A stretch of 64,000 nt of DNA from Ustilago trichophora (taxonomy: Eukaryota; Basidiomycota; Ustilaginomycetes; Ustilaginales; Ustilaginaceae): positions 1,674,001 through 1,738,000 of the forward strand of contig OOIN01000002.1 of NCBI GenBank assembly GCA_900323505.1, read 5' to 3'. Position 1 is the stretch's first letter. Every line of letters begins with the position of its first letter. The translations under genes and the position numbers were made by a program. The notes below the pieces were generated by a model. It saw only the letters and a program-made list of their open reading frames with translations. It had not been told where the DNA came from and ran no database searches. This document shows, one piece after another, positions 10,780 to 21,457 of this stretch.

Positions 10780-11977
10780 TGTGTGACTGCGCAAGGTGGT
10801 AGGGGACGTCTTGTGACAATAGAGTGATGAAGTGAAGATGATCAAATATGAGGGTAGAGTGCTGAACAATGCCCTGGAATAGTGACGAGGTGGCTAGCTG
10901 AGCCTTGCTGACGTTGGAGATTGGGAGCGACGCGAGTATTTGAGTGGTCACGAGAGCGTCTTCATAGCTCCTGATATCGTAATGGGAGCTGTGTCAGCAG
11001 GTAGAGCTGGAATAACCTCTTCTCCAGATGCGGAGGTTGTTTTGGGATGGTCGAGAGGAGGGATGGGCGATGTCAGCTGGTGAAGAGGAAGGATTCGGAG
11101 GCGGCCGACGTGGTTGTTAGAAATTGGCATCGGATGAAACGGAAGCAGCCACCCTTTTCCAGAATCGTACTTCGAGGTTCGATTCCCACGCAAGCTCGGC
11201 TCTGCCGAAAAGTTGATTAAACGAGCAAGGTAAGCATAAGCGCAGCTTCGAAAACGCTGATGATATAGGCAATGGCTAACTGAGGAACTTCGGGTCTTCC
11301 CAAAGGCAAAGGTTTTGTTGGCAGAGTGTGACGAGGCTACGCCAAGATTTGTACTCTAACCCGCCACGCCGTAGGGGCGATAGAGCATCCAAGAGCGGAT
11401 ATCAAATCGATGCGGATCCAAAGTCCATATGACTTGATGTGAGAGAGAACCGAGGCAGAGGCAAAGGTGGGTCAAATGTGTTGAATGCCGAAGATGAAGG
11501 AGCTCGAAGCTCAGCTCCGAGTGCCGGATGATATGCCACATTTGAGACCCTTGATGCGAGTCTGCGCCCTCTTCACATGGCTGATAGACAAGGTTGACTC
11601 GTTTTGGTTGACAAAAACCGACAAGGTCTAACATTTTCAAATTCTTGCCAAGCTCAGCTTTGAACTGAGCACGAGCCAATCTTAGCGTGGAAAAGTCAAG
11701 ACAGTGCCACGAACGGATAGCCATCCCGGGCCTGCCAAGGTAGTAGGCACACACTAGTGTTCCCCTTAAACTCCACCTCATCACAATCACACATTCACAT
11801 TCACATTCATCTTGACCCACACACTCTTGAGCACACCACCATCCATACGATCTCGCTTTGACTCAAGAAGCTGCATCGCTCCCAACGCAACGCTGCTAAG
11901 CCTAAGTCAACGCTGTCTCTCTCTGCACTCCAACCATCGGGACGCATCCGACTGTCTCAAAAGCCTCTTCAGCAATC
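10780..11977. other. Divergent promoter region
   Basis: A 1.2-kb stretch between the starts of the Zn2Cys6 gene (-) and the CUE gene (+), so it should hold both promoters and 5' leaders. A short CACATT repeat lies near 11790-11810. A tRNA-like B-box (GGTTCGATTCC, about 11176-11186) is present but no cloverleaf can be built around it. No gene seen. Confidence 0.5.
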
Positions 11978-13651
11978 ATGTCGGAGCCAATCCAAAAGGG
12001 CGAGATCGATCTCAAGTCGCTCGGGCAGGCCCTCAACGATGGCGAAGCTGCGTCAGAGGTGTCTGCCCAAACCCTCTCGAAGAACTCGGATACACTAGCA
12101 CAACCACCTGCCGACGCTCGGTCCTCGATCGGCAGTACCGTCCCTACCGCCAAGAAAGCACAGAAAGCCTCTTCGCCAGCTACCCTATCACCGTCTTCAC
12201 CTCGAGCCATGTCTCCTGCACCAGCGCCAGCAGCTGCTCAGCCTGTGTCTGATGTGTCGCCGGCGGTGGCCGAGCTCAAAATCATGTTCCCGGATCTGGA
12301 CAATGACACCATTGCAGCTGTTCTTTCTTCGCGCGGCGGCGACCAAGAGTCGGCAGTCAACGCACTGTTGCAGATGTCCGATCCCAGCTTCAAGCCTTCT
12401 ACAACTGAAGCAAGAACAGACTCGGATGCGCTTCTTGCACAGACCATTGCTATGGAGGAGGAGCAGCGAATGGCCAGACATCAGCAACAACAGCAGCAAC
12501 ACCACAGCATGGGTCGAGGCGGTGGAGGTGCTGCATCTTTCTTCAGTGGATTCCTTAATTCCGACGCACGAGAATCTTCTGCACCTTCGACGCCATCCTA
12601 TGATCCCAACGCACTGACCTACCAGCCTCGAATCAGGAGGGGGCCACCGGCTAACCCTGGCGCTGCTGGCACAAGGGCTTCCTATGCACCACCAAGCCAT
12701 CCTCCAGGAACGTCTCCGTCGTATGAACAAGGTGACAGCCTCATTCCTGGTATGCCCGGTGCTAAGGAGGCTAAACAGTGGCAAGAGGAAATCAACCGCA
12801 TGGCAGAAACTGGCTTGGCTCGGGCAGCCTCCACCTTCTCTTCCTTCCGCCAAAAAGCCAGTGCCGCTTTCAATAATCCGCAAGAGGGTGCACCTGGCCC
12901 AGGTCAGCCCGGCGTCAGTGGCAGCGGAGGCAACGGTCCTGGTGCTGGATTTGCACAGGCCTTCCAAAGCTTCAGAAACAATTCTGGCCGAGGCTCTAGT
13001 AAGAATGAGCAACAGGCGACAGCATCTGCGGCCCCATCTCGTTTCGCATTTGCATCGCCACGATCCCCTCATGCAAGTGAATATGACCAGGACCCATCTC
13101 CAGTATCGGACAACGAGCTTGCCAAGATCATCTCTCGTGGCGGCGCCGGCAGTTCAGGCGCGGCATCCTTCGACAAATCTGCGGCTGGCAAAACCCGTGC
13201 TTTGGCCGAACGATACGGATTGGGCATAAAAAACACTGGCCGAGCAAGTCCAGCCGCGTCCCAGTCTGCCAATGGAGCCACATCCACGGGTGCATCAGAC
13301 TATGTAGGGTGGGAGCAAGCCGGCCGAACCCCCATCTCTATCAAAGACAACACCGTTACCACCGAGGGTAGCAAGGGCAACGTCGACTCGGTCGCACTCA
13401 TGGACTCTGCCCAGGGTCGAGGCATCACCAGTCCTCGTCCCGATCGAAGCCCTACCAAAGAAACCGCCCATACCCTCGCCAGCGCTACCAATGGGAGCAG
13501 CACAGCTGCTACTGCTGCCGGCGTTGGTGCTGGCGCAGCCGTGGGTGCCGGCATCGGTGCAGCAACATTGGCAAAGCACGAAGATGATGCAAACGACGAC
13601 GATTCGGACGACCTTGAGTACGTCAGCAACCCATTCGAGGACGAAGATTGA
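11978..13651 (+). CDS. CUE-domain ubiquitin-binding protein
   Basis: A single exon of 557 codons. A CUE domain lies at residues 95-138 and keeps both ubiquitin-contact motifs, MFP at 103-105 and the di-leucine at 130-131. The rest is low complexity: a Gln/His run near 169-176, Gly-rich stretches, a Pro/Ser-rich middle, an Ala/Gly-rich hydrophobic segment near 510-535 that could be a weak membrane or amyloid-like segment, and an acidic tail ending NPFEDED. CUE proteins of this arrangement (for example yeast Cue5) bind ubiquitylated cargo in the cytosol, some as autophagy receptors. A clear Atg8-interacting motif was not found, so the receptor role is not supported here. The ATG at 11978 is the first in this frame. 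Confidence 0.8.
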   Translation: MSEPIQKGEIDLKSLGQALNDGEAASEVSAQTLSKNSDTLAQPPADARSSIGSTVPTAKKAQKASSPATLSPSSPRAMSPAPAPAAAQPVSDVSPAVAELKIMFPDLDNDTIAAVLSSRGGDQESAVNALLQMSDPSFKPSTTEARTDSDALLAQTIAMEEEQRMARHQQQQQQHHSMGRGGGGAASFFSGFLNSDARESSAPSTPSYDPNALTYQPRIRRGPPANPGAAGTRASYAPPSHPPGTSPSYEQGDSLIPGMPGAKEAKQWQEEINRMAETGLARAASTFSSFRQKASAAFNNPQEGAPGPGQPGVSGSGGNGPGAGFAQAFQSFRNNSGRGSSKNEQQATASAAPSRFAFASPRSPHASEYDQDPSPVSDNELAKIISRGGAGSSGAASFDKSAAGKTRALAERYGLGIKNTGRASPAASQSANGATSTGASDYVGWEQAGRTPISIKDNTVTTEGSKGNVDSVALMDSAQGRGITSPRPDRSPTKETAHTLASATNGSSTAATAAGVGAGAAVGAGIGAATLAKHEDDANDDDSDDLEYVSNPFEDED

Positions 13652-13851
13652 GCCCTCACCCACATGACGCAAATTCATTCCACGTAATACACACCCAGTT
13701 CGAGGGAGTGTGCATAAGAATCAATGGTTACTATTGTGACGCAAGGTGACATGAATAAGACGAGAAAGAAAGGGTTGCAATGCGATAGGAAGCGGTGGTG
13801 ACAATTTTAAAAAAACAAAACTAGGGTATAACAATTCAATAAGGGCCACAT

Positions 13852-16569
13852 TTAGATTAGACGAGCAGCAGGGTCGGTTCTCCAGACTTTTATACCGTTG
13901 CTGTCATCTGTCGAGACGACAATCCTTGACTGGACGCCCTTCTGCGTCTGTGTCAACGGGTCATACGCAAGAGCCAACAACTCGCCTGTAGAGGCAGGGG
14001 CAAAGATGGCACACCTGACGCTACCGGAGCCGGCCTGCCAACTGCGCCAGGTCGAGTTATCGCCCACATCAGCACTCTTTGTCGGCTTGATGCTCTTGGT
14101 CCTCTTCATCCCCGAAAAGAGGGATGCGAGAAGTGGAGCGTTGCTCGCCAGGCTCCAGACATGAATAGATGCGTCTTCAGAACCAGATACGATGAACTGC
14201 GAGTCCGACGAGGCTGTGGCTCGGATCTGACTGCTGCGGTTGACATAGCTTGCCGACTTGAGGCGCGAGATGAGCCGGCGAGAAGCGACAGAGTAAATTC
14301 GAACGCGAGAGTCATTCGATGTTACAGTCATGTACTCGGGCGCAGCGCTAGAGTCTTCAGTGGTGGATGCAGGTTCAGAGACAGAGGCGCCAAGCTTGAT
14401 CGGCTGAATGCTGGTGATCTTGCTCGCCTGTGTGCTCTTGCTCGCTGCGGCGGATTTGACAGTGACAGTGTTGACGTAGGTGAGCGAGTCTGAGCAGGAG
14501 AAGGTGAGCATCGAGCCCGAGTGCGTGCCTACACAGACGACGGTTCCGCTGGATGAAAAAGCAACAGCGGTGATGACGCCAGGTACATCATTAATCGACT
14601 GCACACGGCGAGCAGAAATGTTCCAAAGCCTCAGCTTGCCATCCAGTCCACCGGTGACGAAGAAGCGATCGTCGGTTGGGTGGAAGTCAATAGACGAAAC
14701 GATGGCCGAAGTCGAGAAAGTGCAGAGGCAGTCGCTGCGATTGGGGTGCCACAACTTGGCGGTCTTGTCGCTGCTGCAGCTGAGGAGGAAGTTGTTCTTG
14801 CTCCAGGACAGATCCAGGACATCACCACTATGACCGGCAAAGATGCGAATTGGGGTGGATTTGAAGACGGGGGCGAGCTCTGGTGCTTCGGTGCGCTGAT
14901 CATTCTTGGCATTGCTACGGTTGGAGGGGCACTGCGAGGCTGTCGAGGTGAGCTTCTTGTGGCATACTTCCTCGATACGCTGCAATTGGGCCAGCTCGAT
15001 CTCTTCAGCGCGCTCGGATGGAGTAGAGATGACTGCATACACCCGGATCAGGTGGTCCGAGCCCGCGGCAGCCAGATAACGCCCATCGAGCGAGAATTGA
15101 AGCGCATAAGTCTTGCGTTTGGGCGTGGCTGCCTTGCTTCTCTTTGCCTTAGTGTCTTCAGGCTGGTCCAGCTCGCCGGAGATGCTGGCGCCAAGGATGG
15201 GAGACTTAGGAGGAAGGGTATCACTAGCGCTGGTGGAGTTGGTGGTGGCGGAGGAGGCAGTAGTAAGATGACTGCTAGTGCTGAGTTGGCGGTCGATCCT
15301 GCTCTTTTGTGGGAAGGTGTCGGCATGCTTTGCTTGCGGATCGCCTTCTTGTTGGTCGACAGAGCTACATGTAATGGATGCACGAGGTTGAAGGCACATC
15401 ATGTCAGAAGATCGACGGTCAATTGAAGCTTGAGGTGAGGTGGATCGGCGAGGTGCCCAGCTCGCGCGCTTGCGTCGGCTCTCTGGGCTCGGGGTCGAAA
15501 AAAATTCGGTCTGAGCGATGGAAGGGCTCTTTGCCTCAGACCCGCTCCGACCGATGGAGCCTACTTGAGGCACGGACGAAGAAGCTTCGAAGAGCTCCTG
15601 GGCAAGGAAGACTCTTTCAAAGTCGATCTCCTTGCCAGCCTTGGCCTTGGAGCGAAGCTTGGTCTTTGTAGCCTTTGGTGTAGGGATGAAGCTATAGCTG
15701 TAAGGAGTGGAAGATTCTGCATCAGGAAGGCAAGCGGAGGCGACAGATCGGATGCTTTCCTGGCTTCGGATCTTCTTAACGCGGGGGCGAGAGCCGCTGC
15801 TGCACGATGCGGAAGAGATGCTGCTGAAGGTGGTGGAGCGGTTGGGTGCTGCGGGAGCGTGCATGAGCTCGGACCAGGCGGCAAACTGGGATGCAGGAGG
15901 CGGAATGGTGGTATCGCGGGTTGTGGTGGGATCCGCCGTTTGTGGACGACCCTTGCGAGCTTGACCGGAAGAGGTAGAAGAAGCGAAGAGGCCGCCACCG
16001 AGTCGCCAAACACCGCCCAACTTTGGCGAGGACATGGGCGAAGGAACGGCAGCAGGCTCACTGAAGGTGAGCGCGGGCATTTGTGTGGAAGATGCTGAAA
16101 GAGTAGCTGGTTGACATGCGGATTGTGATGGCGATTTCGTTTCCAGCGCTAGGTGGTGAACATTGGTGGATCCCTGCAGAGAGTGGGCACGCTGTTTAGT
16201 GATGTGAAGATTGTTGAGAGCTGCTGTTACGTTGGCTGGTGGTGAGAGACTGCTGTTGCTGTCGCTGAGCAAGGTGTCGGGTGTATTACGACCCCAGAGC
16301 GAGAAACGTGGCAGCCTGAAGCCCTTTGAAGGATTGGGTGGTGGAGTAGGAGGAGGATCGCGAACGTCGTTGTTGGAGTTCCAAGATGATGTGGACGAGG
16401 ATGAAGACGAAGGCGAGATGGTGGGTCTATACTCTGACGATGTAGAAGGGAAGCGAATCTGAGGCACGGCGGTCGGTGTAGAGGGTGTAGACGGCGAATG
16501 GTTATATTGAGTGGCCTGTTGTGGTAAGGAGCAAGAGGCAGAGCCCGAGCTCGTGTAGGATCGAGGCAT
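13852..16569 (-). CDS. WD40-repeat protein of the DGR2/WDR44 type
   Basis: A single exon of 905 codons starting at the ATG at 16567-16569; the frame runs 92 codons further upstream only from a GTG, so that part is taken as leader. The N-terminal half (about 1-480) is Ser/Thr/Pro-rich and disordered. The C-terminal half is a beta-propeller with repeats including LQFSLDGRYLAAAGSDHLIRV, FAGHSGDVLDLSWSK, SCSSDKTAKLW, DFHPTDDRFFVTGGLDGKL and VSGSEDASIHVW. The run HPTDDRFFVTGGLDGKLRLW followed by an internal VITAVAF segment is typical for fungal DGR2 and animal WDR44 (a Rab11-binding protein). A role in vesicle traffic or in 2-deoxyglucose tolerance is inferred from those relatives. The gene converges on the CUE gene with 200 bp between stop codons. 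Confidence 0.82.
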   Translation of the reverse strand: MPRSYTSSGSASCSLPQQATQYNHSPSTPSTPTAVPQIRFPSTSSEYRPTISPSSSSSSTSSWNSNNDVRDPPPTPPPNPSKGFRLPRFSLWGRNTPDTLLSDSNSSLSPPANVTAALNNLHITKQRAHSLQGSTNVHHLALETKSPSQSACQPATLSASSTQMPALTFSEPAAVPSPMSSPKLGGVWRLGGGLFASSTSSGQARKGRPQTADPTTTRDTTIPPPASQFAAWSELMHAPAAPNRSTTFSSISSASCSSGSRPRVKKIRSQESIRSVASACLPDAESSTPYSYSFIPTPKATKTKLRSKAKAGKEIDFERVFLAQELFEASSSVPQVGSIGRSGSEAKSPSIAQTEFFSTPSPESRRKRASWAPRRSTSPQASIDRRSSDMMCLQPRASITCSSVDQQEGDPQAKHADTFPQKSRIDRQLSTSSHLTTASSATTNSTSASDTLPPKSPILGASISGELDQPEDTKAKRSKAATPKRKTYALQFSLDGRYLAAAGSDHLIRVYAVISTPSERAEEIELAQLQRIEEVCHKKLTSTASQCPSNRSNAKNDQRTEAPELAPVFKSTPIRIFAGHSGDVLDLSWSKNNFLLSCSSDKTAKLWHPNRSDCLCTFSTSAIVSSIDFHPTDDRFFVTGGLDGKLRLWNISARRVQSINDVPGVITAVAFSSSGTVVCVGTHSGSMLTFSCSDSLTYVNTVTVKSAAASKSTQASKITSIQPIKLGASVSEPASTTEDSSAAPEYMTVTSNDSRVRIYSVASRRLISRLKSASYVNRSSQIRATASSDSQFIVSGSEDASIHVWSLASNAPLLASLFSGMKRTKSIKPTKSADVGDNSTWRSWQAGSGSVRCAIFAPASTGELLALAYDPLTQTQKGVQSRIVVSTDDSNGIKVWRTDPAARLI

Positions 16570-19500
16570 TGTTATGGTAGCAGCAGAACCAAAATGAGCC
16601 AGGCCATGGCTAAGCAGAGAGAAAGCTCCGACTGTGTATGTGGGTACGGGTGCGGAGGTCAGTGGTTGGACCTGGACGCAGAAACGGACAGGAAAAAAGA
16701 AGCCGCGGGTAGAGATCCGACCACGAGAGCGGGCCGGCGATGTTGACACAGATGGAAAGGTGGGAGTGTAATGGCGAGTGACAGCGACCGTGTGGTGTGG
16801 GACTGAGAGGAGATAAGATGAAAAGGGTGCAACCCAAGATCCCACTCAGTGGTGGATGAGATGAGGTGCTGGATGAGGAATCAAATTTTTGGTGGATCAA
16901 AGAGTCCGTGGTAATGTCACGGTAGCAACCACCAAGAGTCAAGTGTAAGTGTATGTGTGTGTTTGCGAGCTTGTCAACATTTGACACCTCGGGCATTACG
17001 TGGCGGTATAGAGGGAGTTGCAAGGGTTCACAAGTCCGCTACTGTAGTAGCATAAAGCAGGAGCGAGCGTATCGCGGAGGCTGATCTGGCGGCAAGAGTT
17101 GCATCTGTACAACTGTGCTTCGAGCTGTAGACGCAGCTGCAGCTGGCAGGTCCGGGAGCGAGTTCCGAGGCAAGCGGCATGGGAAGCAGAAGGAGAGCGA
17201 TAACTAGCCGACAAATAGTGACTGCACCACAGAATGATGTCCGGTGCATCAAAGACAGGAGCACAATCAGAACCAAAGAAGTGACCGCGCGATTCTCTCT
17301 AGGCTAGTTTTTTGGTTTGACAGCGTCAGGCCATTCCAGCAGTGCGGATATTTTTTTCGTCGAGTAACAGGTCGAGCGACGGACCAGGCACCGCACAACA
17401 GCAACTGCGTCGGACTTGATCTGTCGAAAAGTGAAAACCAAAAAAAAAAAATCTCCAGAAAGAGCGCCGGAGAACAAAAAAGAGGATCCATCCATCCACT
17501 GTCAAAATGAACTGCACACTGTGCTGTGTGGTAGCATTTTCATTCTCCTTTTCCACTGCCGCCGCGCTGTTTTCTTTTTCTTTTTCTTTTATTTTTTTTT
17601 TTTCTCTTTTCTCCACGGCAACTTACTTCCGCGCTTGGACACACGCGTGCATGGTCACGCCCGCCTTTTCAAGCTTCATACTGTGAGAGGAGAGCCAAAG
17701 GTCCGGCGGCCAAATTGTTTTAACTTTGCGACAAACAGCGAAGGGCTCGGAATTCGAGACCGCCCAATATGGTTTTCTTCAAGTTGATGAAGGGAGAACC
17801 GACATGCTTCAGTTCGAAGAGCCAAGGGCAGCCGCGGATCCACGCAATGCCATTCCCGTGGAGATGCCAGATGGTTTTCTTCTCCCGACTTCATGCTTCA
17901 TCACAGCTTCTCTCCCTTCTGCCTTTTTTTGCGCTGCGTCACGCTGCCACGCCTAATCACGCCGCAACACAGCCGAGACAAGCCACCTGATTTCTCACTC
18001 CATTTCCTCAGCTGACATTGTTCCGCGGACTTGTTCTGACTGTTGGCCTGTGTGATCTCCTCTCTTGCTCTTCACACGTCCTTTGATAGTATCTCTGCTC
18101 TCTCATCCATCATCTCAACTTGCTGCCCAACACTGTTATACAGGCAAGGGCTGTGTAAAGAGCAAGGAGTAAGACGCGGGAGGAACGATGTGCAGAATGC
18201 CAAGCGCAAGCCAAAATGGACGACCCGTGACGTTCGCCACTCTACCCGTCTCGGATACGTTAGTTGAAAAGTGAGAAGCGGGTCCAAATCAGGTGAAAAT
18301 GGGATAAAAAAATATCTTTTCTAAAATGGAATTGTGCGTTCCTCCCGTTGGCCCGCTGCTGCAAACGAGATCTGTGTGTGGGTGGAGGCACTCACGCGAG
18401 CTTGTTTCCATGCCAACTCCAGCAGCTTTGAGGCTCCAACGCTTATAGTATGCCAAAACCACGCCAACCCACCTTACAGCATCCCGTGTCTACATTTGTG
18501 CGCCCATCGCATCCTGACTTTCACATCGCAAGCGTCATCGCTAGAATCAAAGCCTTGCTTCTCCTCCCATGCCGATCCTGGCCCTGACTCAGGAAGAAGA
18601 CTACGGCTTGGCACGCAGCGCTCGGATCCCGATCTTCATGTTGTTCTTCTCACCATGTCGTGCGAGCCGAGGCTATCTTCTGAGTCTCGAAGATATCTCT
18701 CTTCTCAAAAGAAAGCGCTTTTCTCAATTCGTTTTTGTTGGATCGTCACACTCTTCCGCATCGCATTGGGTCCACAGCAGAGTGTAGAGAAAAGTGTCAG
18801 CAGAGCTGATGAAAAAACAGGCACGCGTCGGCAGAACTTTACACGCTCGTTCAAGACAGGTTGTGACACACACATATACACTGCCTTTGCAAGTTTGCCG
18901 TTCAAGGACGCGATAGGCTCCCATCTGGTTCACTCGGTGAGACGATGCAGATTCGAAACGCTTCTTAGCACCGTTGTTGCTCGTTATGCCAGACTCGATT
19001 AGCATACCCGGCCTACAGCTACAGCCCGCCGGGCTGAACATTTGGTTGCAAACGTCTGGCAGGCAGGCTACTGTAGCATCAAAGCTTTGGTTGCGAGCGG
19101 AGTCTTCAGCCCGCTGCCTGCCGCAAATCGGCTTCAGGCTCGAGGTCTGGGAGCCAGACAAAAGCGAACCGATCTTCAGGAGAGAGGCACGAACGAGCCA
19201 AATCTCGGAAAAAATTCAATTCGCAAATCGACCGATTCTGCTGTCAATCGGAGCCCGATGCATCGAGGGCGACAGCTTCCCATCTCTCATCTTGTGGGTC
19301 GAACTCCCTTTGTGCTTTCCACAACTGATGTCTGCCCTTTGATGAAGTCCAACTTTCGCAGCGACCTCAGAGTGGAGCCGCAATGTGACAGGGAAGCTAC
19401 TTGCTGCTCATTATGAATGTCTTGGTCACTTAGAATGCATACATACAGACAGGCGCCCACAGGTTGTCATGAGGGGCGTCGTCATTGTCGACGCGCCACT

Positions 19501-19786
19501 TTACGCGGCTCGGACAAAGGGAGTGCCCATTCTACGTTTGTCTCAATTCCCTTTTATCTGCATGACCATCACATCGCTCCTTTGCCAGCACATCGTGCTC
19601 GGAGCGTCCCCTTTCAATCGTACTTTGTGCAGAGACTGGCTGGGGGCGCAGCGTGCATCTAGGATATAAGGAGCAAATTACAAACTCAGCTGTCGTGTTC
19701 AGACAATGTTTGCCTCTCACCATCACCATTCTTGAAGCTAGTCACCGTTTTTTCTTACTCGCATCCGACCATCACCGGCCACTGAC
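16570..19786. other. 3.2-kb gap without recognisable gene
   Basis: This lies between divergent starts (WD40 gene leftward, four-helix protein rightward). A strong T/C tract is at about 17567-17612 and an A11-12 run near 17442. The longest open frame is 222 codons on the + strand at 18334-19002, starting from GTG, with no recognisable domain and a biased composition; I do not call it a gene. No tRNA seen. An unannotated non-coding transcript or a small spliced gene cannot be excluded. Confidence 0.4.
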
Positions 19787-21217
19787 ATGGCATCAAACAT
19801 GGCCAAGGCCACCTTCATCGGCCTCAATGCCCTCCGCCTCGTCTCGCTCGTCGTTATCATTCTCGTTTTTACCACCTTGATCATGGGACTGATCGAAGAC
19901 GTTCGCGACTACCACAATGACGCCAACATGGACGAAGCGAGGATCGAAGACTGCGCGTACGTCCCCGGTACCTCGATCCCTATGCAGACGTGGGGCATCT
20001 TTTGGGTGGAATTCCACCGTGCACTTCTCCTTCTCGGCGTCGTTGCGCTCTTCTTTGCCGAGCTTAGCTGGTTTGGAATTTCCCGACTCGAACAAGCATC
20101 GCAAATATGGTTCCCCATTCTCAGCCGCACACGCGGACTGGCAGCTCTCGGCTGCGTACACGTCGTCATTGCTACATCGATCCTCAGTCACTACCTCGAT
20201 GAATTCCCCCTCGTAGTCAGTTGGATGCTGTTCATCATCGGTCTATGCTATCTTTGCCTAGGAATCGCTTTCCATTCTCACCCACTAAAAGATGGAAGAA
20301 GCTTGTTCTCGCAGAAGCGCAAGCAATTTGTCAAGGGTCATGGACAAGACCACGTCTACCGGACATTTGGTCGCGAGAAGGACTATGGGGCAACGAATAG
20401 CACCAATAAGCCCTCTCTCGTTTTAAAGAAACTCTTCAAGCGCAATGGAAAGGCAACACGCAGCCAAGCCGTCTCGATCAATGACACATTCCCTTCACTC
20501 GAGGTCGACTCGCACAGGCAGATACTGGCGGAAAGAGCACGCAGAGCACAGCATCAGAGAAAAAGATCCAGCGTCGCTGTGGACATGTCGACCGTGGATC
20601 CGGATCAAACTTCCATCACGCGGAACTTTGTCTGGAACGCCACTGCGGGAGTAGTTCATGAGCGCGAGGACGCTGTACACCAGCACGAAGATAGTTCTTG
20701 GGAAAGGCGACACGTCAATACGCAGCGAAGAGACAGCGAAGTAAGCCAACAATCCTGCAGTACGGCCAGCGTCGCTAGTAGTACCGTTCGTATTGGCGGT
20801 TACACTTCAAAGGAAGCAGCTCTTGCTCGCGAAAGAGCAAGACGACGTCGTGCAGCAGCCAACGCAGCCAATATCAGCGACAAACACTATCCACCTCCAG
20901 CAAAGAGTACCGGTCAAAGTGCCAAGGCGGCTAAGCTCAAGAATGTCAAAAGGAGGAGTATGGCATTTGTAAACACCGCTAGGAACCGGTTGAGCTCAGG
21001 TACGGCTTCGGCTCTTGCTGCGAGAAGGCGTGTTTCGCCAGCGAGCGTGAGGGGTATTCCTAATTCGGAGACCGATGTCGTAGTAGAGTACATCGATGAT
21101 GAGGCGAGTGCTCCGCCTGTGCCACCGCTGCCCGCTTACCATCAGGCTACCAGGGGGGCCGAACAGGAGGTGGAGCTTCCGGTCGCTTCTCGTTTCGCTC
21201 GTAGTCACGTCGTGTAG
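19787..21217 (+). CDS. Four-helix membrane protein, basidiomycete-type, unknown function
   Basis: A single exon of 476 codons. Four hydrophobic segments are seen in the first 175 residues: about 9-35 (LRLVSLVVIILVFTTLIMGL), 72-92, 115-135 and 142-166. They are followed by a long hydrophilic, basic cytosolic-type tail with a KRRSM segment near 390 and a proline-rich stretch close to the C-terminus (APPVPPLPAY), a possible SH3 ligand. The arrangement resembles small basidiomycete membrane proteins annotated only as a domain of unknown function. I cannot name a role. The ATG at 19787 is followed by a second in-frame ATG five codons on; either could be used. Confidence 0.7.
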   Translation: MASNMAKATFIGLNALRLVSLVVIILVFTTLIMGLIEDVRDYHNDANMDEARIEDCAYVPGTSIPMQTWGIFWVEFHRALLLLGVVALFFAELSWFGISRLEQASQIWFPILSRTRGLAALGCVHVVIATSILSHYLDEFPLVVSWMLFIIGLCYLCLGIAFHSHPLKDGRSLFSQKRKQFVKGHGQDHVYRTFGREKDYGATNSTNKPSLVLKKLFKRNGKATRSQAVSINDTFPSLEVDSHRQILAERARRAQHQRKRSSVAVDMSTVDPDQTSITRNFVWNATAGVVHEREDAVHQHEDSSWERRHVNTQRRDSEVSQQSCSTASVASSTVRIGGYTSKEAALARERARRRRAAANAANISDKHYPPPAKSTGQSAKAAKLKNVKRRSMAFVNTARNRLSSGTASALAARRRVSPASVRGIPNSETDVVVEYIDDEASAPPVPPLPAYHQATRGAEQEVELPVASRFARSHVV

Positions 21218-21339
21218 ATACCCATCCAAACGTATTTTGTGCACATGCATCATGTTTGTGACCGTCTGCATATCTTAAGGTAGGAGCACGGGACAGTATT
21301 GATGAGAAGTATGTGGGCCGAGTGATGTCTTCAGGTAGC

Positions 21340-21344
21340 AAAAA
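21340..21344 (-). terminator. Pol III terminator of tRNA-Leu
   Basis: Five consecutive T on the - strand, 16 nt beyond the tRNA discriminator base, matching the usual RNA polymerase III stop signal. Confidence 0.75.
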
Positions 21345-21359
21345 TTAAATCAGAATTGG

Positions 21360-21457
21360 TGACAAGAGTGGGATTCGAACCCACGCCCGAAGACAACGGT
21401 TGATAATATCTCAGATAAAGCCTGAACGTTGCGCCTTAACCACTCGGCCATCTTGCC
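21360..21457 (-). tRNA. tRNA-Leu(CAG) with 21-nt intron
   Basis: The - strand from 21457 folds as a type II tRNA: acceptor GGCAAGA/TCTTGTC, D arm in TGGCCGAGTGGTTAAGGC, anticodon stem CAACG/CGTTG, long variable arm TCTTCGGGC, T arm GTGGG-TTCGAAT-CCCAC and discriminator A at 21360. The anticodon CAG is at 21424-21422. The intron is 21400-21420, directly after position 37 as is canonical, and contains CTGA that can pair with the anticodon region. A and B boxes are intact. The bases right after the discriminator happen to read CCA (21359-21357). Confidence 0.95.

Noticed and set aside
11100..11215. Possible tRNA with B-box GGTTCGATTCC near 11176
   Set aside because: The T stem cannot form (CGAGG against CCCAC pairs at only two positions) and no acceptor stem was found.
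18334..19002. 222-codon open frame on the + strand
   Set aside because: Starts from GTG, has no motif, odd composition and no supporting context; likely chance.
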